Assembly (NCBI GenBank): GCA_003389385.1
Contig: QQVM01000012.1
Span: 1-64,000, forward strand
Reading direction: 5' to 3'
Length of the DNA: 64,000 nt
Origin: Bacteroidota bacterium
GTDB lineage: Bacteria > Bacteroidota > Bacteroidia > AKYH767-A > 2013-40CM-41-45
The notes beneath the pieces were generated by a model. That model was not told where the DNA came from, did not search any database, and saw only the letters and a program-made list of their open reading frames with translations. The stretch's first letter is position 1. The number at the start of each line of letters is the position of its first letter. Below are positions 53,973 through 63,639 of this stretch, piece after piece. Position numbers and translations under genes: made by a program.

Positions 53973-56789
53973 TTACTTCGTTAATTCAACAAGCAAACTG
54001 ACATAAGCCAGGCGACCGATTTGAGGGCCTCCAAAGACCTGATAGTGTTTATTATTCAAAATATTGGATGCGCCAAACTTAAGAGTGGAATTCATTCGAG
54101 GAAATTTCTGATTCAACTGTACATCCACCAAACCGTAGTCGTCAATTTCACCTGAAAACTGCGGCGAGCCTTCGAATAAAAATCCTTTTACCCATTTATA
54201 AGTGACGCCAAATCCGAAGTTTCTCAGATAGAACAAGTCGAAAATATTCGCTTCCATGTCACGGGCACTAAAACCTACATTATACTTATGCTTTGGAGTA
54301 TTGTATGCCGGAATGATAGGATCCTCCGACCCGCGCTTGTCCAATTCATTCCATGTATAATTTCCACTGATGGTGTAGTACTTTCCTATGAAGTAATTCA
54401 ATCCGGCTGAGACTCCCTGTGTATGAACAATGTCCTCAGCATTGGATGAAATCCTGAAAATATTATTGACAGTAATTATGTCGCCGCTTGAAGGTGTACG
54501 CGTGGCGCTTACATCAGCGCCCAACTGAAATCCTATGAAGTCGCGATAAATACTGAAATAATAATTCAGGTCGAGATAGAGTCTTTTAAAGAGCGAAGCC
54601 CTGTATCCAATTTCAAAAGTCTTCACTTTCTCGGGCCTTACAGGATCCAGATCGAAGTACACCAGTTTATCAATGTTGATGAAACCGGTAAAGGCATCAC
54701 GAAGAGAAGGAATGGTCACCAGAGAATCATATCCATTGATGTTACCAAGCAAAATTGCGCGCCCTACATTGTAGTACAGATACTGATCGGCGAGTGTGGG
54801 ATTACGGATTGCGGAAGAAAATGAAAACCTGAAAATGTGCTCGGGCTTATAGGTGTAAACTAAAGAAGCAGCAGGAGAAATGAGAAAATCGAAATTCTCG
54901 TTCTTGTCATATCGACCCGTCGCACTTGCAATTAAACGATCATCCAGAAAACGCTTCTCAAGTCCGGCATACACTCCGTATTCCTGGTTTTCAATTTTTA
55001 TTCCTGAAGTGTCTGAAAAGATTGTTCCGTTAGAGTTTGGTCGGTACAGTCGAACATTTGCTCCTGTAATGATATCCATGAAAGAAGGAGTGAATTTATA
55101 TTCGGCTTGTGCATGGTATAAGGCAGATTTATCAAAAAACCTTGAGCCCCCTTCGCTGAATGTCTGTTTGGAAGTGATGGATGCGAATGCCGAATCAAAT
55201 CGATCTGTGCCGGGAACAAAGAAAGGAACAAATCCCCTGGCAGGATCTGCGAGGTTATCTGCATAAGCCCTTGCAGCATCATGAAACTTTCTCAATGAAT
55301 CAGGATAGTTGTTATTCAGGAATGGATTGATGGAGTTCTGATAGATGACAAACTTAGCTTCATAATCCGGATCACCAAAAGCTGGTGGCTGTGGATATCC
55401 GGGATATGACCTCACTGCGGTGAAAATCCTGTTCAGGGCCCAGTAGTTGCGGTAATCCTGGCTCCAGCGGAAATCATCCTTGGCTTCACGCTGCAACAGA
55501 AGGGCGGTGAAAAATGCATCGTAAGATTTTCCAGCATCTTCATTGGTCGCATAAACCCTTACGAAGAATTTATTTTCCTTTTTCAACTCAAGTCTGTTCT
55601 GGAAGAAGAGAATATCCTTCAGACTATATCGATTGTCACCCTGATAAACTGTAGTTCCAGTTCCAAAGCTTGATGCCGCAATAAGTTCCACATCATCCTT
55701 CAGTTTATAATGGAAAGCGGCTGTGGCTTTGAGGTTTTCAGAGTTATAATCAACCAGTGAACTTTCTGCATAACCGGTGCGGTAGTATGTACCTAATCCC
55801 GGGTTGGTAACCTGGTTTCTTGAAAAATCATTCGTAGCGAAATATTCGTCACCATAGATGTTCACGGCATCATAACCTCCGTGGCTCACGCCGTTTCTGG
55901 AGTCGATTGTTGGAGAAAGATTATTGGCTTCCCAGTCATCTGCTTCCATGTAGCGGAGGTTCAGCTTGTATCCAAACTTGTCTTTGCCATCCTTGTTCTT
56001 CAGAACCTGTGCCCAGCGTACAGAAGTTTCCTTCAGGTTTCGCTCTCCTACTTTCAATGAGATTTCCAAACCGGGCTGGACAAAAGGACTTCTGGTTGTC
56101 ATTGCTATCACACCGTTAAAGGCATTCGGACCGTAGTAAGCGGTGCTGGCGCCTGCGATCAGGTCCACTTTCAGCACATCAAGTTCCGGTGCGCCGAGAA
56201 AATTTCCGAGTGAAAAATTCAGTCCGGGCGACTGGTTGTCAACCCCGTCGATCAGTTGCAGAGAACGCACCGGAGAAGTGCTGTTGAACCCTCTTGTATT
56301 GATGACGGTGAAACCCAGCGAAGCGCTGGTGAGGTCGACGCCTTTCAGATTTCCCAATGCTTCATAAAAACTCGGCTGCGGACATTCCTTGATGGAAATG
56401 ATGTCCATGGATTCCACGGTCAGCGGAGCTTCTTTTTGTTTTTCAGAAACTCTCGCACCGGTAATTTCAACGCCTTTCAGCAACACTTCTTTCGGTGTGA
56501 TACGGGCGCTGACTGCTTTGTCGAGCGATCTCACATTTATTTCAAGTGATTCATACCCTACAAACGTAACCTGGAGAATAAATGGCGGCTTTGCATCAGT
56601 CTCAAGTTCGAATCTACCATCAAGATCGGTAATGGCCCCACCTGTTTCACCTTTGATTGTCACCGCAGCACCTATAATCGGTTCACTGGTTTTGTCATCC
56701 CTGATTGTACCGCTGATTTTTTGTGCCTGCACATTGCCGGCGCAGATCAGCAACATGAACATTAAAATCAGGCCTTTCGAATAATGCAT
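53973..56789 (-). CDS. TonB-dependent receptor
   Basis: 938 residues. Signal peptide 1-22 (VQAQ), then a carboxypeptidase-regulatory-like domain (SGTIRDDKTSEPIIGAAVTI, GGAITDLDGRFELETD; about 24-110), plug (ALGNLKGVDLTSASLGF, LQLIDGVDNQSPG; about 120-240), and a 22-strand barrel. An outer-membrane active transporter; substrate unknown, no SusD partner adjacent. Followed on the same strand by the two secreted hydrolase-like genes, a possible uptake/processing unit. Confidence 0.9.
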   Translation of the reverse strand: MHYSKGLILMFMLLICAGNVQAQKISGTIRDDKTSEPIIGAAVTIKGETGGAITDLDGRFELETDAKPPFILQVTFVGYESLEINVRSLDKAVSARITPKEVLLKGVEITGARVSEKQKEAPLTVESMDIISIKECPQPSFYEALGNLKGVDLTSASLGFTVINTRGFNSTSPVRSLQLIDGVDNQSPGLNFSLGNFLGAPELDVLKVDLIAGASTAYYGPNAFNGVIAMTTRSPFVQPGLEISLKVGERNLKETSVRWAQVLKNKDGKDKFGYKLNLRYMEADDWEANNLSPTIDSRNGVSHGGYDAVNIYGDEYFATNDFSRNQVTNPGLGTYYRTGYAESSLVDYNSENLKATAAFHYKLKDDVELIAASSFGTGTTVYQGDNRYSLKDILFFQNRLELKKENKFFVRVYATNEDAGKSYDAFFTALLLQREAKDDFRWSQDYRNYWALNRIFTAVRSYPGYPQPPAFGDPDYEAKFVIYQNSINPFLNNNYPDSLRKFHDAARAYADNLADPARGFVPFFVPGTDRFDSAFASITSKQTFSEGGSRFFDKSALYHAQAEYKFTPSFMDIITGANVRLYRPNSNGTIFSDTSGIKIENQEYGVYAGLEKRFLDDRLIASATGRYDKNENFDFLISPAASLVYTYKPEHIFRFSFSSAIRNPTLADQYLYYNVGRAILLGNINGYDSLVTIPSLRDAFTGFINIDKLVYFDLDPVRPEKVKTFEIGYRASLFKRLYLDLNYYFSIYRDFIGFQLGADVSATRTPSSGDIITVNNIFRISSNAEDIVHTQGVSAGLNYFIGKYYTISGNYTWNELDKRGSEDPIIPAYNTPKHKYNVGFSARDMEANIFDLFYLRNFGFGVTYKWVKGFLFEGSPQFSGEIDDYGLVDVQLNQKFPRMNSTLKFGASNILNNKHYQVFGGPQIGRLAYVSLLVELTK

Positions 56790-57153
56790 ATGTTCTGGTA
56801 TTATACTCCCAAACCTACACTATTATTCAGGAAGAAACAATCAGGAAACGTCAGGTTTTGAACAAAGAAATCAAGAAATGACGCAGTTATGTGATAGCGA
56901 AATGATGTGACGTATAACATTGAAAGGAATTAACATTCACTGAAGGCGGAATGAAAATCCTCAAGTGCCGGATTTGTAATCTGGCACTTCAAAGCGAAGT
57001 ATTGCAAATTTTTCGCAGCCAAGTCCATTCTTCGAACACGTTTTTTTTCGAACCCGAATACTACAGTTCCTTGTTCTAGGAACGAGTTCGAACGATTCTT
57101 TGTGTTAAGTCAATTCTCCGAACTCTATTTTTTTCGAATTGCAAACTGTTCCC
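56790..57153. repeat. Intergenic region with strong palindrome and TTCGAA cluster
   Basis: A stem of 11 bases, AAGTGCCGGAT-TTGTA-ATCTGGCACTT (one G-T type mismatch), sits at 56963-56989. Four TTCGAA hexamers occur at 57031, 57047, 57087 and 57133, with a nearby GTTCC/GGAAC inverted repeat. No gene. The palindrome may terminate the biotin carrier gene; no T-run follows it. Confidence 0.55.
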
Positions 57154-57651
57154 TCAGTTGATCACAATCATCACCTGGTTCTTCTCAACTTTGTCACCCT
57201 TGCTGACCTGGATTTTTTTAATTATTCCGTCGGATGGTGATTTAAGTACGTTTTCCATTTTCATGGCTTCCAGCACCAGCAATGCATCACCCTTCGCGAT
57301 CTGTTGTCCGTCTTCCACCATCACGCTGAGCACCAGTCCGGGCATGGGTGCCTTGATGTCGTTTACCTTTTTGCCTGCGTTTACGTCAATGCCCATCTCC
57401 TTGAGCAAAAGATCATATTTATCCTTTACACTCAACTCATACACATTGTTGTTCACCCGTATCACAAAAGTCTTGGCTTGCAGATCGGAAGAAATAATTT
57501 CAGCGTTGAAAGAACGTCCCTTGTGAAGCACATGGAATTTTCCTTCCTTATATTCTAAAATGTCAGGATTGAAATCCTCCCCGTTCACTTTTTTCCCGGC
57601 GGCTTCAACCTCAACTTCAAAATTCTGATTGTTTACTTTTACTTTGTACAT
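57154..57651 (-). CDS. Biotin carrier (biotinyl-domain) protein
   Basis: About 165 residues from the ATG at 57651 (MYKVKVNNQNF). C-terminal biotinyl domain with the modified lysine in LEAMKMENVLK, preceded by APMPGLVLSVMVEDGQQI. The N-terminal half (LQAKTFVIRVNNNVYELSV) resembles the BT-domain segment of acyl-CoA carboxylase/decarboxylase biotin subunits. Probably the biotin subunit of a propionyl/acetyl-CoA or methylmalonyl-CoA enzyme whose other subunits are elsewhere. Confidence 0.88.
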   Translation of the reverse strand: MYKVKVNNQNFEVEVEAAGKKVNGEDFNPDILEYKEGKFHVLHKGRSFNAEIISSDLQAKTFVIRVNNNVYELSVKDKYDLLLKEMGIDVNAGKKVNDIKAPMPGLVLSVMVEDGQQIAKGDALLVLEAMKMENVLKSPSDGIIKKIQVSKGDKVEKNQVMIVIN

Positions 57652-57766
57652 GACACGAAGGTATGAATTGCAACCGTAATCCACCTGCATTCAATAAAAA
57701 AGTCTGTAATGCCCGGGTAAAGCCTTTTAGGATTATGTTTTATATTTATTCGCTCATTCTCCTCCT

Positions 57767-60379
57767 ATGAAGTTCCCTCATTTTTCATTGTTATTGATTA
57801 CACTCTTACTTGGACTTTCCTGTAAAACTTCGCAGAAAGTTCAACAAAAAGGTGGCGAAGTTCCTGATTCCTCCACAAAGAGCGAATACCGCGCTTCCTA
57901 CAAAAAAGATTTTCAACTAATCCATCATACCGTAAGAGTCACTCCGCTATGGGATAGCAAAACCATTCAGGGAAGCTCAGTCCTAACCCTCAAACCCTAT
58001 TTCTATCCTCAAAGGCAACTTGTGTTGGATGCTAAGGAAATGGACATTCATTCACTCAATCTGATTGACAGCAAGATGGAGCTGAAACCACTGCCATTCA
58101 CCTACGACCGTATGCAAATCTTCATCGAGCTTGATACGATATATGGCAGAGCGGATACTTTACAATTGGAAATTGAATACACTTCTCATCCGGAAAAAAT
58201 TGCCGCATCCGGAGGCAGTGCGATACGTGAAGACAAGGGAGTCTATTTTATCAATGCCGACGGTAAAAATCCATTTCGCCCTCGGCAACTCTGGACACAG
58301 GGAGAAACTGAAGCTTCTTCGGTTTGGTTTCCAACCATCGAAGATCCCGGGCAAAGGCTGTCTCAGGAGTTGTATATCACTGTCGACACTTCCTTTCAAA
58401 CCTTATCAAACGGCTTACTGCTTTCATCCATGATTAATTCATCCACCGGTACAAGAACGGATTACTGGAAACAAAGTCATGCGCTCGCACCTTATCTCAG
58501 TATGATGGCTGTAGGAAACTGGAGGGTAACGAAAGATGAATGGCGCAATATGGAAGTGAGTTATTATGTGGATCCTCCTTATGAACAATTTGCACGTTCT
58601 ATTTTTCCCAACACGGTTGAAATGCTTGAGTATTTCAGCAATCTGCTGAGAACAGATTATCCCTGGGAAAAGTTCAGCCAGATCGCTGTGCATGACTTTA
58701 TCAGCGGTGCAATGGAGAACAATACTGCTGTGGTGCAGCGTGCGGAGATGCAAATGGATCCTCGGGAACTACTGGATGAAGACTACGAAGATTATGTTTC
58801 ACATGAACTTTTTCACCATTGGTTCGGCAACCTTGTCACATGCGAATCATGGGCAAACATCACCTTGAATGAAGGTTTTGCCACCTACGGCGAATACCTC
58901 TGGCGCGAATACAAATACGGAAGGGATGATGCCGACCGCTCCAACCAGGACAATCTATTTGCATATGTCTATCTGACAAAAGAGGAGGATCCTCCTCTTG
59001 CAAGGCATCATTATAATACCAGGGATGAAGTATATGATGTTGTTTCGTATCAGAAAGGAGGCCTTGTTCTGCACATGCTGAGAAAATACGTCGGCGATGA
59101 AGCATTCTTCCGTTCATTGGAACTTTATCTGCAAAGACATGCTCATTCCACTGCAGAAATACCGAATCTCAGATTAATTTTTGAAGAAGTGACCGGCGAA
59201 GATCTAAACTGGTTCTTTGATCAATGGTTTTACAAAGCCGGAAAGCCATCGCTAAAAATTTCACAACAATGGAATGCTTCTACATCTGAGTTTATATTAA
59301 CAATGGAACAAATTCAGAATCGCACTTCCAATCCGGTGTACAGGCTTCCGATGCTCATTGATTTTTATCTGAGCGAAAGAAAAGACAGGCATGAAATTGT
59401 TATGGACAGCGTTAAGCAAATCTTCCGGTTTAAATTCGATGAAAAACCCTTGCTTGTTAATGTAGACGCCGAACGTTGCCTCTTGCTCGAAACCAGAATA
59501 GAAAATAAAAGTGCGGAGGAATATTTGTATCAATATAAAAATGCCCCTCTTTACATGGACAGGTTCGAAGCTGTAAATGAGATTGGAAAAAGCTACAAAG
59601 CGACTGATAAAGCTGCTGAAGTAATCGCACTTGCTTTGGATGATAAATACTGGAAGATCAGACGTACTGCATTACGCTACTCTGATACAATGCTGAAGAA
59701 CACTCCGGGCAGGATACAGGACAGGCTTTTTGAAATTGCCGTATCTGATCCGGTTTCCGCAATAAGAAAGCTGGCATTGGAAAAAGTCACAAAGCACTTT
59801 CCATATTCTTCATGGAGTGGAAATTTTTCGGCTTATCTGGCTGATTCATCCTATGAGGTGCAGGCCTTTGCATTCAGAAAATTGTATGAGAACGACACTG
59901 CGCTTGCAAGGACATGGTCTAGCAGGCTCGAATCAGACAGTGGCAGCGCTGTGCAACTGGAGTTGCTCAGATTTTACAGCTTGCATCCCATTCCAGGCAA
60001 AGCAGATTTTTTTGAAACCGCATTGAGAAGAATCAAAGAACATGAGAAAAAAGATGCAGCGATTCACAGCATTACATATTTTAAAAATTACGAGCGTGAA
60101 CTTTATGGAAGATGCGTGGATATGTTAAAACTGCAAGGTCTCTATTCCGGAAGCAATTTTATCAATGGATTCATCAGCGGACAACTTGTTGTTTTGGCCG
60201 AAGGATTGAAAAAAGATGAAAAGATTCTTGCTAAAAAAATAATAAAGACCTCAGCAGGCAGTGAATACGGAATTAAACTCCGAGCTGAAAAAGAGCTGAT
60301 TAATTCACGTCTCGAAAAACTTGAATCAGCGATCAGGGAATTGGAAAACAAAATCAACGAACAGGACAAGGGATATTAA
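57767..60379 (+). CDS. M1-family aminopeptidase lipoprotein with HEAT-like C-terminus
   Basis: 870 residues. Lipobox LLGLSCKTSQ near residue 19 indicates a lipid anchor. The M1 core is complete: SGAMENNTAV (about 312-321), HELFHHWFGN (His346, Glu347, His350) and the third zinc ligand in NEGFATYGEYLW. The C-terminal region (about 560-860) has helical HEAT-like repeats (AEVIALALDDKYWKIRRTAL, AIRKLALEKV). An envelope-attached zinc aminopeptidase. Its stop overlaps the next ATG by one base (TAATG), so it is coupled to the PagL-like gene. Confidence 0.9.
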   Translation: MKFPHFSLLLITLLLGLSCKTSQKVQQKGGEVPDSSTKSEYRASYKKDFQLIHHTVRVTPLWDSKTIQGSSVLTLKPYFYPQRQLVLDAKEMDIHSLNLIDSKMELKPLPFTYDRMQIFIELDTIYGRADTLQLEIEYTSHPEKIAASGGSAIREDKGVYFINADGKNPFRPRQLWTQGETEASSVWFPTIEDPGQRLSQELYITVDTSFQTLSNGLLLSSMINSSTGTRTDYWKQSHALAPYLSMMAVGNWRVTKDEWRNMEVSYYVDPPYEQFARSIFPNTVEMLEYFSNLLRTDYPWEKFSQIAVHDFISGAMENNTAVVQRAEMQMDPRELLDEDYEDYVSHELFHHWFGNLVTCESWANITLNEGFATYGEYLWREYKYGRDDADRSNQDNLFAYVYLTKEEDPPLARHHYNTRDEVYDVVSYQKGGLVLHMLRKYVGDEAFFRSLELYLQRHAHSTAEIPNLRLIFEEVTGEDLNWFFDQWFYKAGKPSLKISQQWNASTSEFILTMEQIQNRTSNPVYRLPMLIDFYLSERKDRHEIVMDSVKQIFRFKFDEKPLLVNVDAERCLLLETRIENKSAEEYLYQYKNAPLYMDRFEAVNEIGKSYKATDKAAEVIALALDDKYWKIRRTALRYSDTMLKNTPGRIQDRLFEIAVSDPVSAIRKLALEKVTKHFPYSSWSGNFSAYLADSSYEVQAFAFRKLYENDTALARTWSSRLESDSGSAVQLELLRFYSLHPIPGKADFFETALRRIKEHEKKDAAIHSITYFKNYERELYGRCVDMLKLQGLYSGSNFINGFISGQLVVLAEGLKKDEKILAKKIIKTSAGSEYGIKLRAEKELINSRLEKLESAIRELENKINEQDKGY

Positions 60380-61518
60380 TGCGACAATTTTATTTATCAA
60401 TCATGCTCATATTTCTTGTTCTGTCGGAAATGTTTGCCGCAACACGTGACACAAGCAGAGGTTCCTGGGGTTTGCAGGCAAGACAGGCTTACGGGTTTGT
60501 AATTGCACACAGGCCGGCACTTGAGCTTTTGCAAGAACGTCATCTCCTCGGCGCAGAACTGAGCATCGTAAAAACTTCAAGCGGAGAAAAGGAATGGCAC
60601 AGCGGATTTCTCTTCCCCGATGTGGGAATTAACATTTCATATTTTGACTTAGGCGCTCCAAAAATTCTTGGATATGGCATCGTCGTATATCCTTATGTGA
60701 ATTTTCCGTTGAGCGATAAGAGTGACTGGCGTACACACTTTCGATACGGAATGGGGCTTGGATACGTGGAAAAAATATTTGACGCGGAAGAGAACATTAA
60801 AAATTCAGCAATTGGTTCGCACATCAACGGAGTCATGCATTTCGATTTTCACTTTGAAAAAGATCTTGGGAAAAGAACGTACTTTGAAATCGGAGCAGGC
60901 ATTACACATTACAGCAATGGCAGTACAGCTATACCAAATCTTGGCCTGAATATCGCTCATGTCAGCGCAGGTATCATGCATTATTTTGGACAAAAGACAG
61001 CAATTAAAAAAGAAACAAGACCGGCATATATCGAAGATAATGAATGGAGAATTTACCTTGCGGGCTCTGAAAAGAAAATTCGTCCGCCCGGCGGACAGAA
61101 ATACCAGGTTGGAGTTTTGTCTGTGAGCCGGATGCGAAACCTCAATTATAAAAGCAGCCTGGGTGCCGGCATCGATTTATTTTACGACAATTCATTGCAG
61201 CAAAGATCCTTGAGGGAAGGAAATCCGGATGCAGATGAGACATACAATTTCAGACCCGGAATTTATGGCGCTTTCCAGTTGAATGTGGGAAGAATCGGAT
61301 TCAATTTCAATACTGGATTTTATCCTTATACCCGGTGGAAAGGAGACGGCAATGTGTACAGCAGGATCGGACTCAGGTATTACATGAAGAATCTTTTTCT
61401 CTGTATGAATCTGAAATCGCACTTTGCCAGAGCTGATTTTATAGAATGGGGAGCAGGAATCCGATTCAAAAAATTGAAAAATAACTCATCAGGTAAAAAA
61501 TATATAAATGAGAATTAG
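60379..61518 (+). CDS. PagL-like lipid A deacylase / acyloxyacyl hydrolase family, double length
   Basis: 379 residues with a signal peptide (ending FAA). The N-terminal half shows the PagL core: ITHYSNGSTAIPNLGLN, with the catalytic His177 and Ser179 by family comparison. PagL is about 190 residues, so this protein has an extra C-terminal barrel-like half (YKSSLGAGIDLFYDNS, FRPGIYGAFQLNVGR, GAGIRF). Outer membrane location and lipid A 3-O-deacylation are inferred from the family. Coupled to the M1 gene upstream; its stop overlaps the DUF2807 gene by 11 bases. Confidence 0.8.
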   Translation: MRQFYLSIMLIFLVLSEMFAATRDTSRGSWGLQARQAYGFVIAHRPALELLQERHLLGAELSIVKTSSGEKEWHSGFLFPDVGINISYFDLGAPKILGYGIVVYPYVNFPLSDKSDWRTHFRYGMGLGYVEKIFDAEENIKNSAIGSHINGVMHFDFHFEKDLGKRTYFEIGAGITHYSNGSTAIPNLGLNIAHVSAGIMHYFGQKTAIKKETRPAYIEDNEWRIYLAGSEKKIRPPGGQKYQVGVLSVSRMRNLNYKSSLGAGIDLFYDNSLQQRSLREGNPDADETYNFRPGIYGAFQLNVGRIGFNFNTGFYPYTRWKGDGNVYSRIGLRYYMKNLFLCMNLKSHFARADFIEWGAGIRFKKLKNNSSGKKYINEN

Positions 61519-62248
61519 ACTGGGCATAGTGCTCTGCGTCCTTGCGTTCATTTTCTCTTCCTGCAAAAAAGGACATATGCTGGACTGCATTAAAAGCAGC
61601 GGTCCGCAAGTGACCGAGATTCGTGTTTCTTCGGCATTTCTCAACCTGGATATCAGCAGCGATGTGGACGTGTTGCTTTATGCTGATACTGTTCCTTTCA
61701 TCAAAGTTACAGCCGGACAAAATCTTCTCAGCGGTATCATCACCGAATTGAACGGAAACACCCTGTATATACGAAATGAAAATAAATGCAACTGGGTGCG
61801 CAGCTTCAAACACACTGCACTTGTGGAAGTCGGAATGAAAAATCCGGAATCAGTTACTTATTTCGGTTCAGGAAACATCACATCAGCTGACACCATTCGC
61901 TCCAAAACTTTCAGCTTTAACAGCTGGAACGGATCGGGCAGCGCACGTTTCCTGATGAACTGTGAAGTCTCATATTTAATTAACAATACCGGGCGAACTG
62001 ACATTCATGCTGCCGGTTTTTCGGGAGTCAGTTTTGTGAACATGAATGACGTGGGAATTTTGGATGCTTCATCACTCAGAACAGGATTTACATACATACG
62101 TACATCTGGCACTGGAAATTGCCGCATTCATGTGGAAAAAGAATTGGGCGCGGAAATTTTTTATCATGGGAATATTTATTATTCCGGCAATCCATATAAG
62201 ATTGAACAAACAATCACAGGTAGCGGGAATTTGATAAAAGCAGACTGA
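61508..62248 (+). CDS. DUF2807 (head GIN) lipoprotein
   Basis: 246 residues with lipobox IFSSC near residue 18. The rest is a beta-solenoid DUF2807 domain (EIRVSSAFLNLDISSDVDVL, SVTYFGSGNITSADTI, TYIRTSGTGNCRIHVE, KIEQTITGSGNLIK). Likely a periplasm-facing or surface lipoprotein. Third gene of the overlapping M1/PagL/DUF2807 unit. Function unknown. Convergent with rnhA. Confidence 0.8.
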   Translation: MRIRLGIVLCVLAFIFSSCKKGHMLDCIKSSGPQVTEIRVSSAFLNLDISSDVDVLLYADTVPFIKVTAGQNLLSGIITELNGNTLYIRNENKCNWVRSFKHTALVEVGMKNPESVTYFGSGNITSADTIRSKTFSFNSWNGSGSARFLMNCEVSYLINNTGRTDIHAAGFSGVSFVNMNDVGILDASSLRTGFTYIRTSGTGNCRIHVEKELGAEIFYHGNIYYSGNPYKIEQTITGSGNLIKAD

Positions 62249-62253
62249 GGATC

Positions 62254-62709
62254 TCAGCTGTTATTCTGCTCGTACCAGGAATCAATCGAAAGATCCGGGT
62301 TCGAACTGGCGGCTATCGCAAGTTCATCGCAACGATTATTAAAAGGATTATCCGCATGGCCTTTTACCCAGATGAATTTTACTTTATGCTTACGGAATAT
62401 TTTCAGAAATCGCATCCAGAGATCCGGATTTTTTCTGTCTTTAAAATTCTTTTTCTCCCAACCAAAAATCCAACCTTTCTCAACCGCATCAACCACATAC
62501 TTTGAATCCGAATACACTTTTACATTTTCTCCGGGGTTCTTAAGCGCTTCCAGCGCAACAATCACACTGAGCAATTCCATACGATTGTTAGTAGTGAGGC
62601 GAAAGCCCTCGGAAATTTCTTTCCTGTGCTCACCTTTCATGAGAATCACTCCGTATCCACCCGGACCGGGATTTCCCTTTGCGCTGCCGTCTGTATATAT
62701 TGTAATCAA
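62254..62709 (-). CDS. rnhA: Ribonuclease HI
   Basis: 151 residues. IYTDGSAKGNPGPGGYGVIL (Asp), NRMELLSVIVALEAL (Glu), YSDSKYVVDAVEKGW (Asp) and KGHADNPFNNRCDELA (His/Asp) give the full active site. It degrades RNA in RNA-DNA hybrids. Confidence 0.95.
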   Translation of the reverse strand: MITIYTDGSAKGNPGPGGYGVILMKGEHRKEISEGFRLTTNNRMELLSVIVALEALKNPGENVKVYSDSKYVVDAVEKGWIFGWEKKNFKDRKNPDLWMRFLKIFRKHKVKFIWVKGHADNPFNNRCDELAIAASSNPDLSIDSWYEQNNS

Positions 62710-62962
62710 TGGTATTATTTATCGGGGGTAATGATAAAGGATTTTTTATGAATAGAACTATTGATTATTTGGAATAAAGCAAAAGTTATAAATGCTTTCA
62801 CCGAAAATAAGATTGCGAATTGACTGGGTGTTTGATATCATTCGGACATTGGATCGAATTCCTAAAACATATTTTAAACACATTGAAGCAACAAATTTAT
62901 ACGAAGTTAGAATCCTGGCTTGAAAACTTTCTTTTGAAATAAACAATCACTGTATTAATAAG
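62710..62962. other. Intergenic region without recognised features
   Basis: AT-rich, between the divergent start of rnhA and the terminator at 62963. A minus-strand open frame of 62 codons (62758-62946) has no signal, domain or promoter and is judged chance. Confidence 0.4.
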
Positions 62963-62996
62963 AAAAGGCAGCCTGTTTTGAAACAGACCGCCTTTT
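62963..62996 (-). terminator. Terminator of the small secreted protein gene
   Basis: Nested arms AAAAGGC...CTGTTT / AAACAG...GCCTTTT, 14 bases past the stop of the gene at 63010. Confidence 0.7.
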
Positions 62997-63009
62997 GAAT
63001 AAAAAGCTT

Positions 63010-63453
63010 TTACTTTTTAAAGATATACCTCGTAATAAAGATTCCTTTTCCGTCGTTCCCACCTGCATCACTCTCCACTCCGCTGGTAACGAACACGAGC
63101 ACCCATCCGTCCTTCGACATTTCGGTAAGCTTGGAACCGATGATGGCATCATTAGAAGCGATGTTCTGGAAATTGATCCCCACTCCGCTGTAAAAGTTCA
63201 GCAGCTTGGTTTCTTCCATCCTGTCAATCTTGGCTTCCGAACGGTCAATCTTACCCTGATCTGAATCTTTGCCTTCCTTACGGTCAGTGGTGAATTTCCT
63301 GTAATCCACTGTTTCCTGATTTTCCACAAGTCGGGAACGCCCGATTCCCATCGGAACAATGGACTCCACAGTGGTGATAATTTTGTACTCCTGCGCGAAC
63401 AGATCAGCACAGGCTAAGTATGCAATGCATGCAGCAAGAATTAGTTTATTCAT
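63010..63453 (-). CDS. Small secreted protein of unknown function
   Basis: About 147 residues from the ATG at 63453 (MNKLILAACIAYLACADLF), giving a signal peptide ending FAQ. The mature part has a charged middle (KFTTDRKEGKDSDQGKIDR) and a C-terminal strand set with SKDGWVLVFVTSG and FITRYIFKK. The pattern of a short conserved beta motif suggests a periplasmic or envelope protein. No domain recognised. Confidence 0.7.
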   Translation of the reverse strand: MNKLILAACIAYLACADLFAQEYKIITTVESIVPMGIGRSRLVENQETVDYRKFTTDRKEGKDSDQGKIDRSEAKIDRMEETKLLNFYSGVGINFQNIASNDAIIGSKLTEMSKDGWVLVFVTSGVESDAGGNDGKGIFITRYIFKK

Positions 63454-63639
63454 AAATTTTCTGATTGTAAATTTTCGCAAAGAATGCGAGTTTTTTTCTT
63501 TTTAGAAAAAAATTTATACGACTTTAACAATCAGACATTGCATCAGCCTAAAATACATTTTGCAAAATCTGGATTTTATGCCCGGCTGAGGTTAAACTAA
63601 AGTAATGGATACATGAATAAATATAAAACCCGAATCTAG

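Noticed and set aside
62758-62946. Minus-strand open frame of 62 codons between rnhA and the small secreted protein gene
   Set aside because: No promoter, signal or domain, and low-complexity composition typical of AT-rich chance frames.
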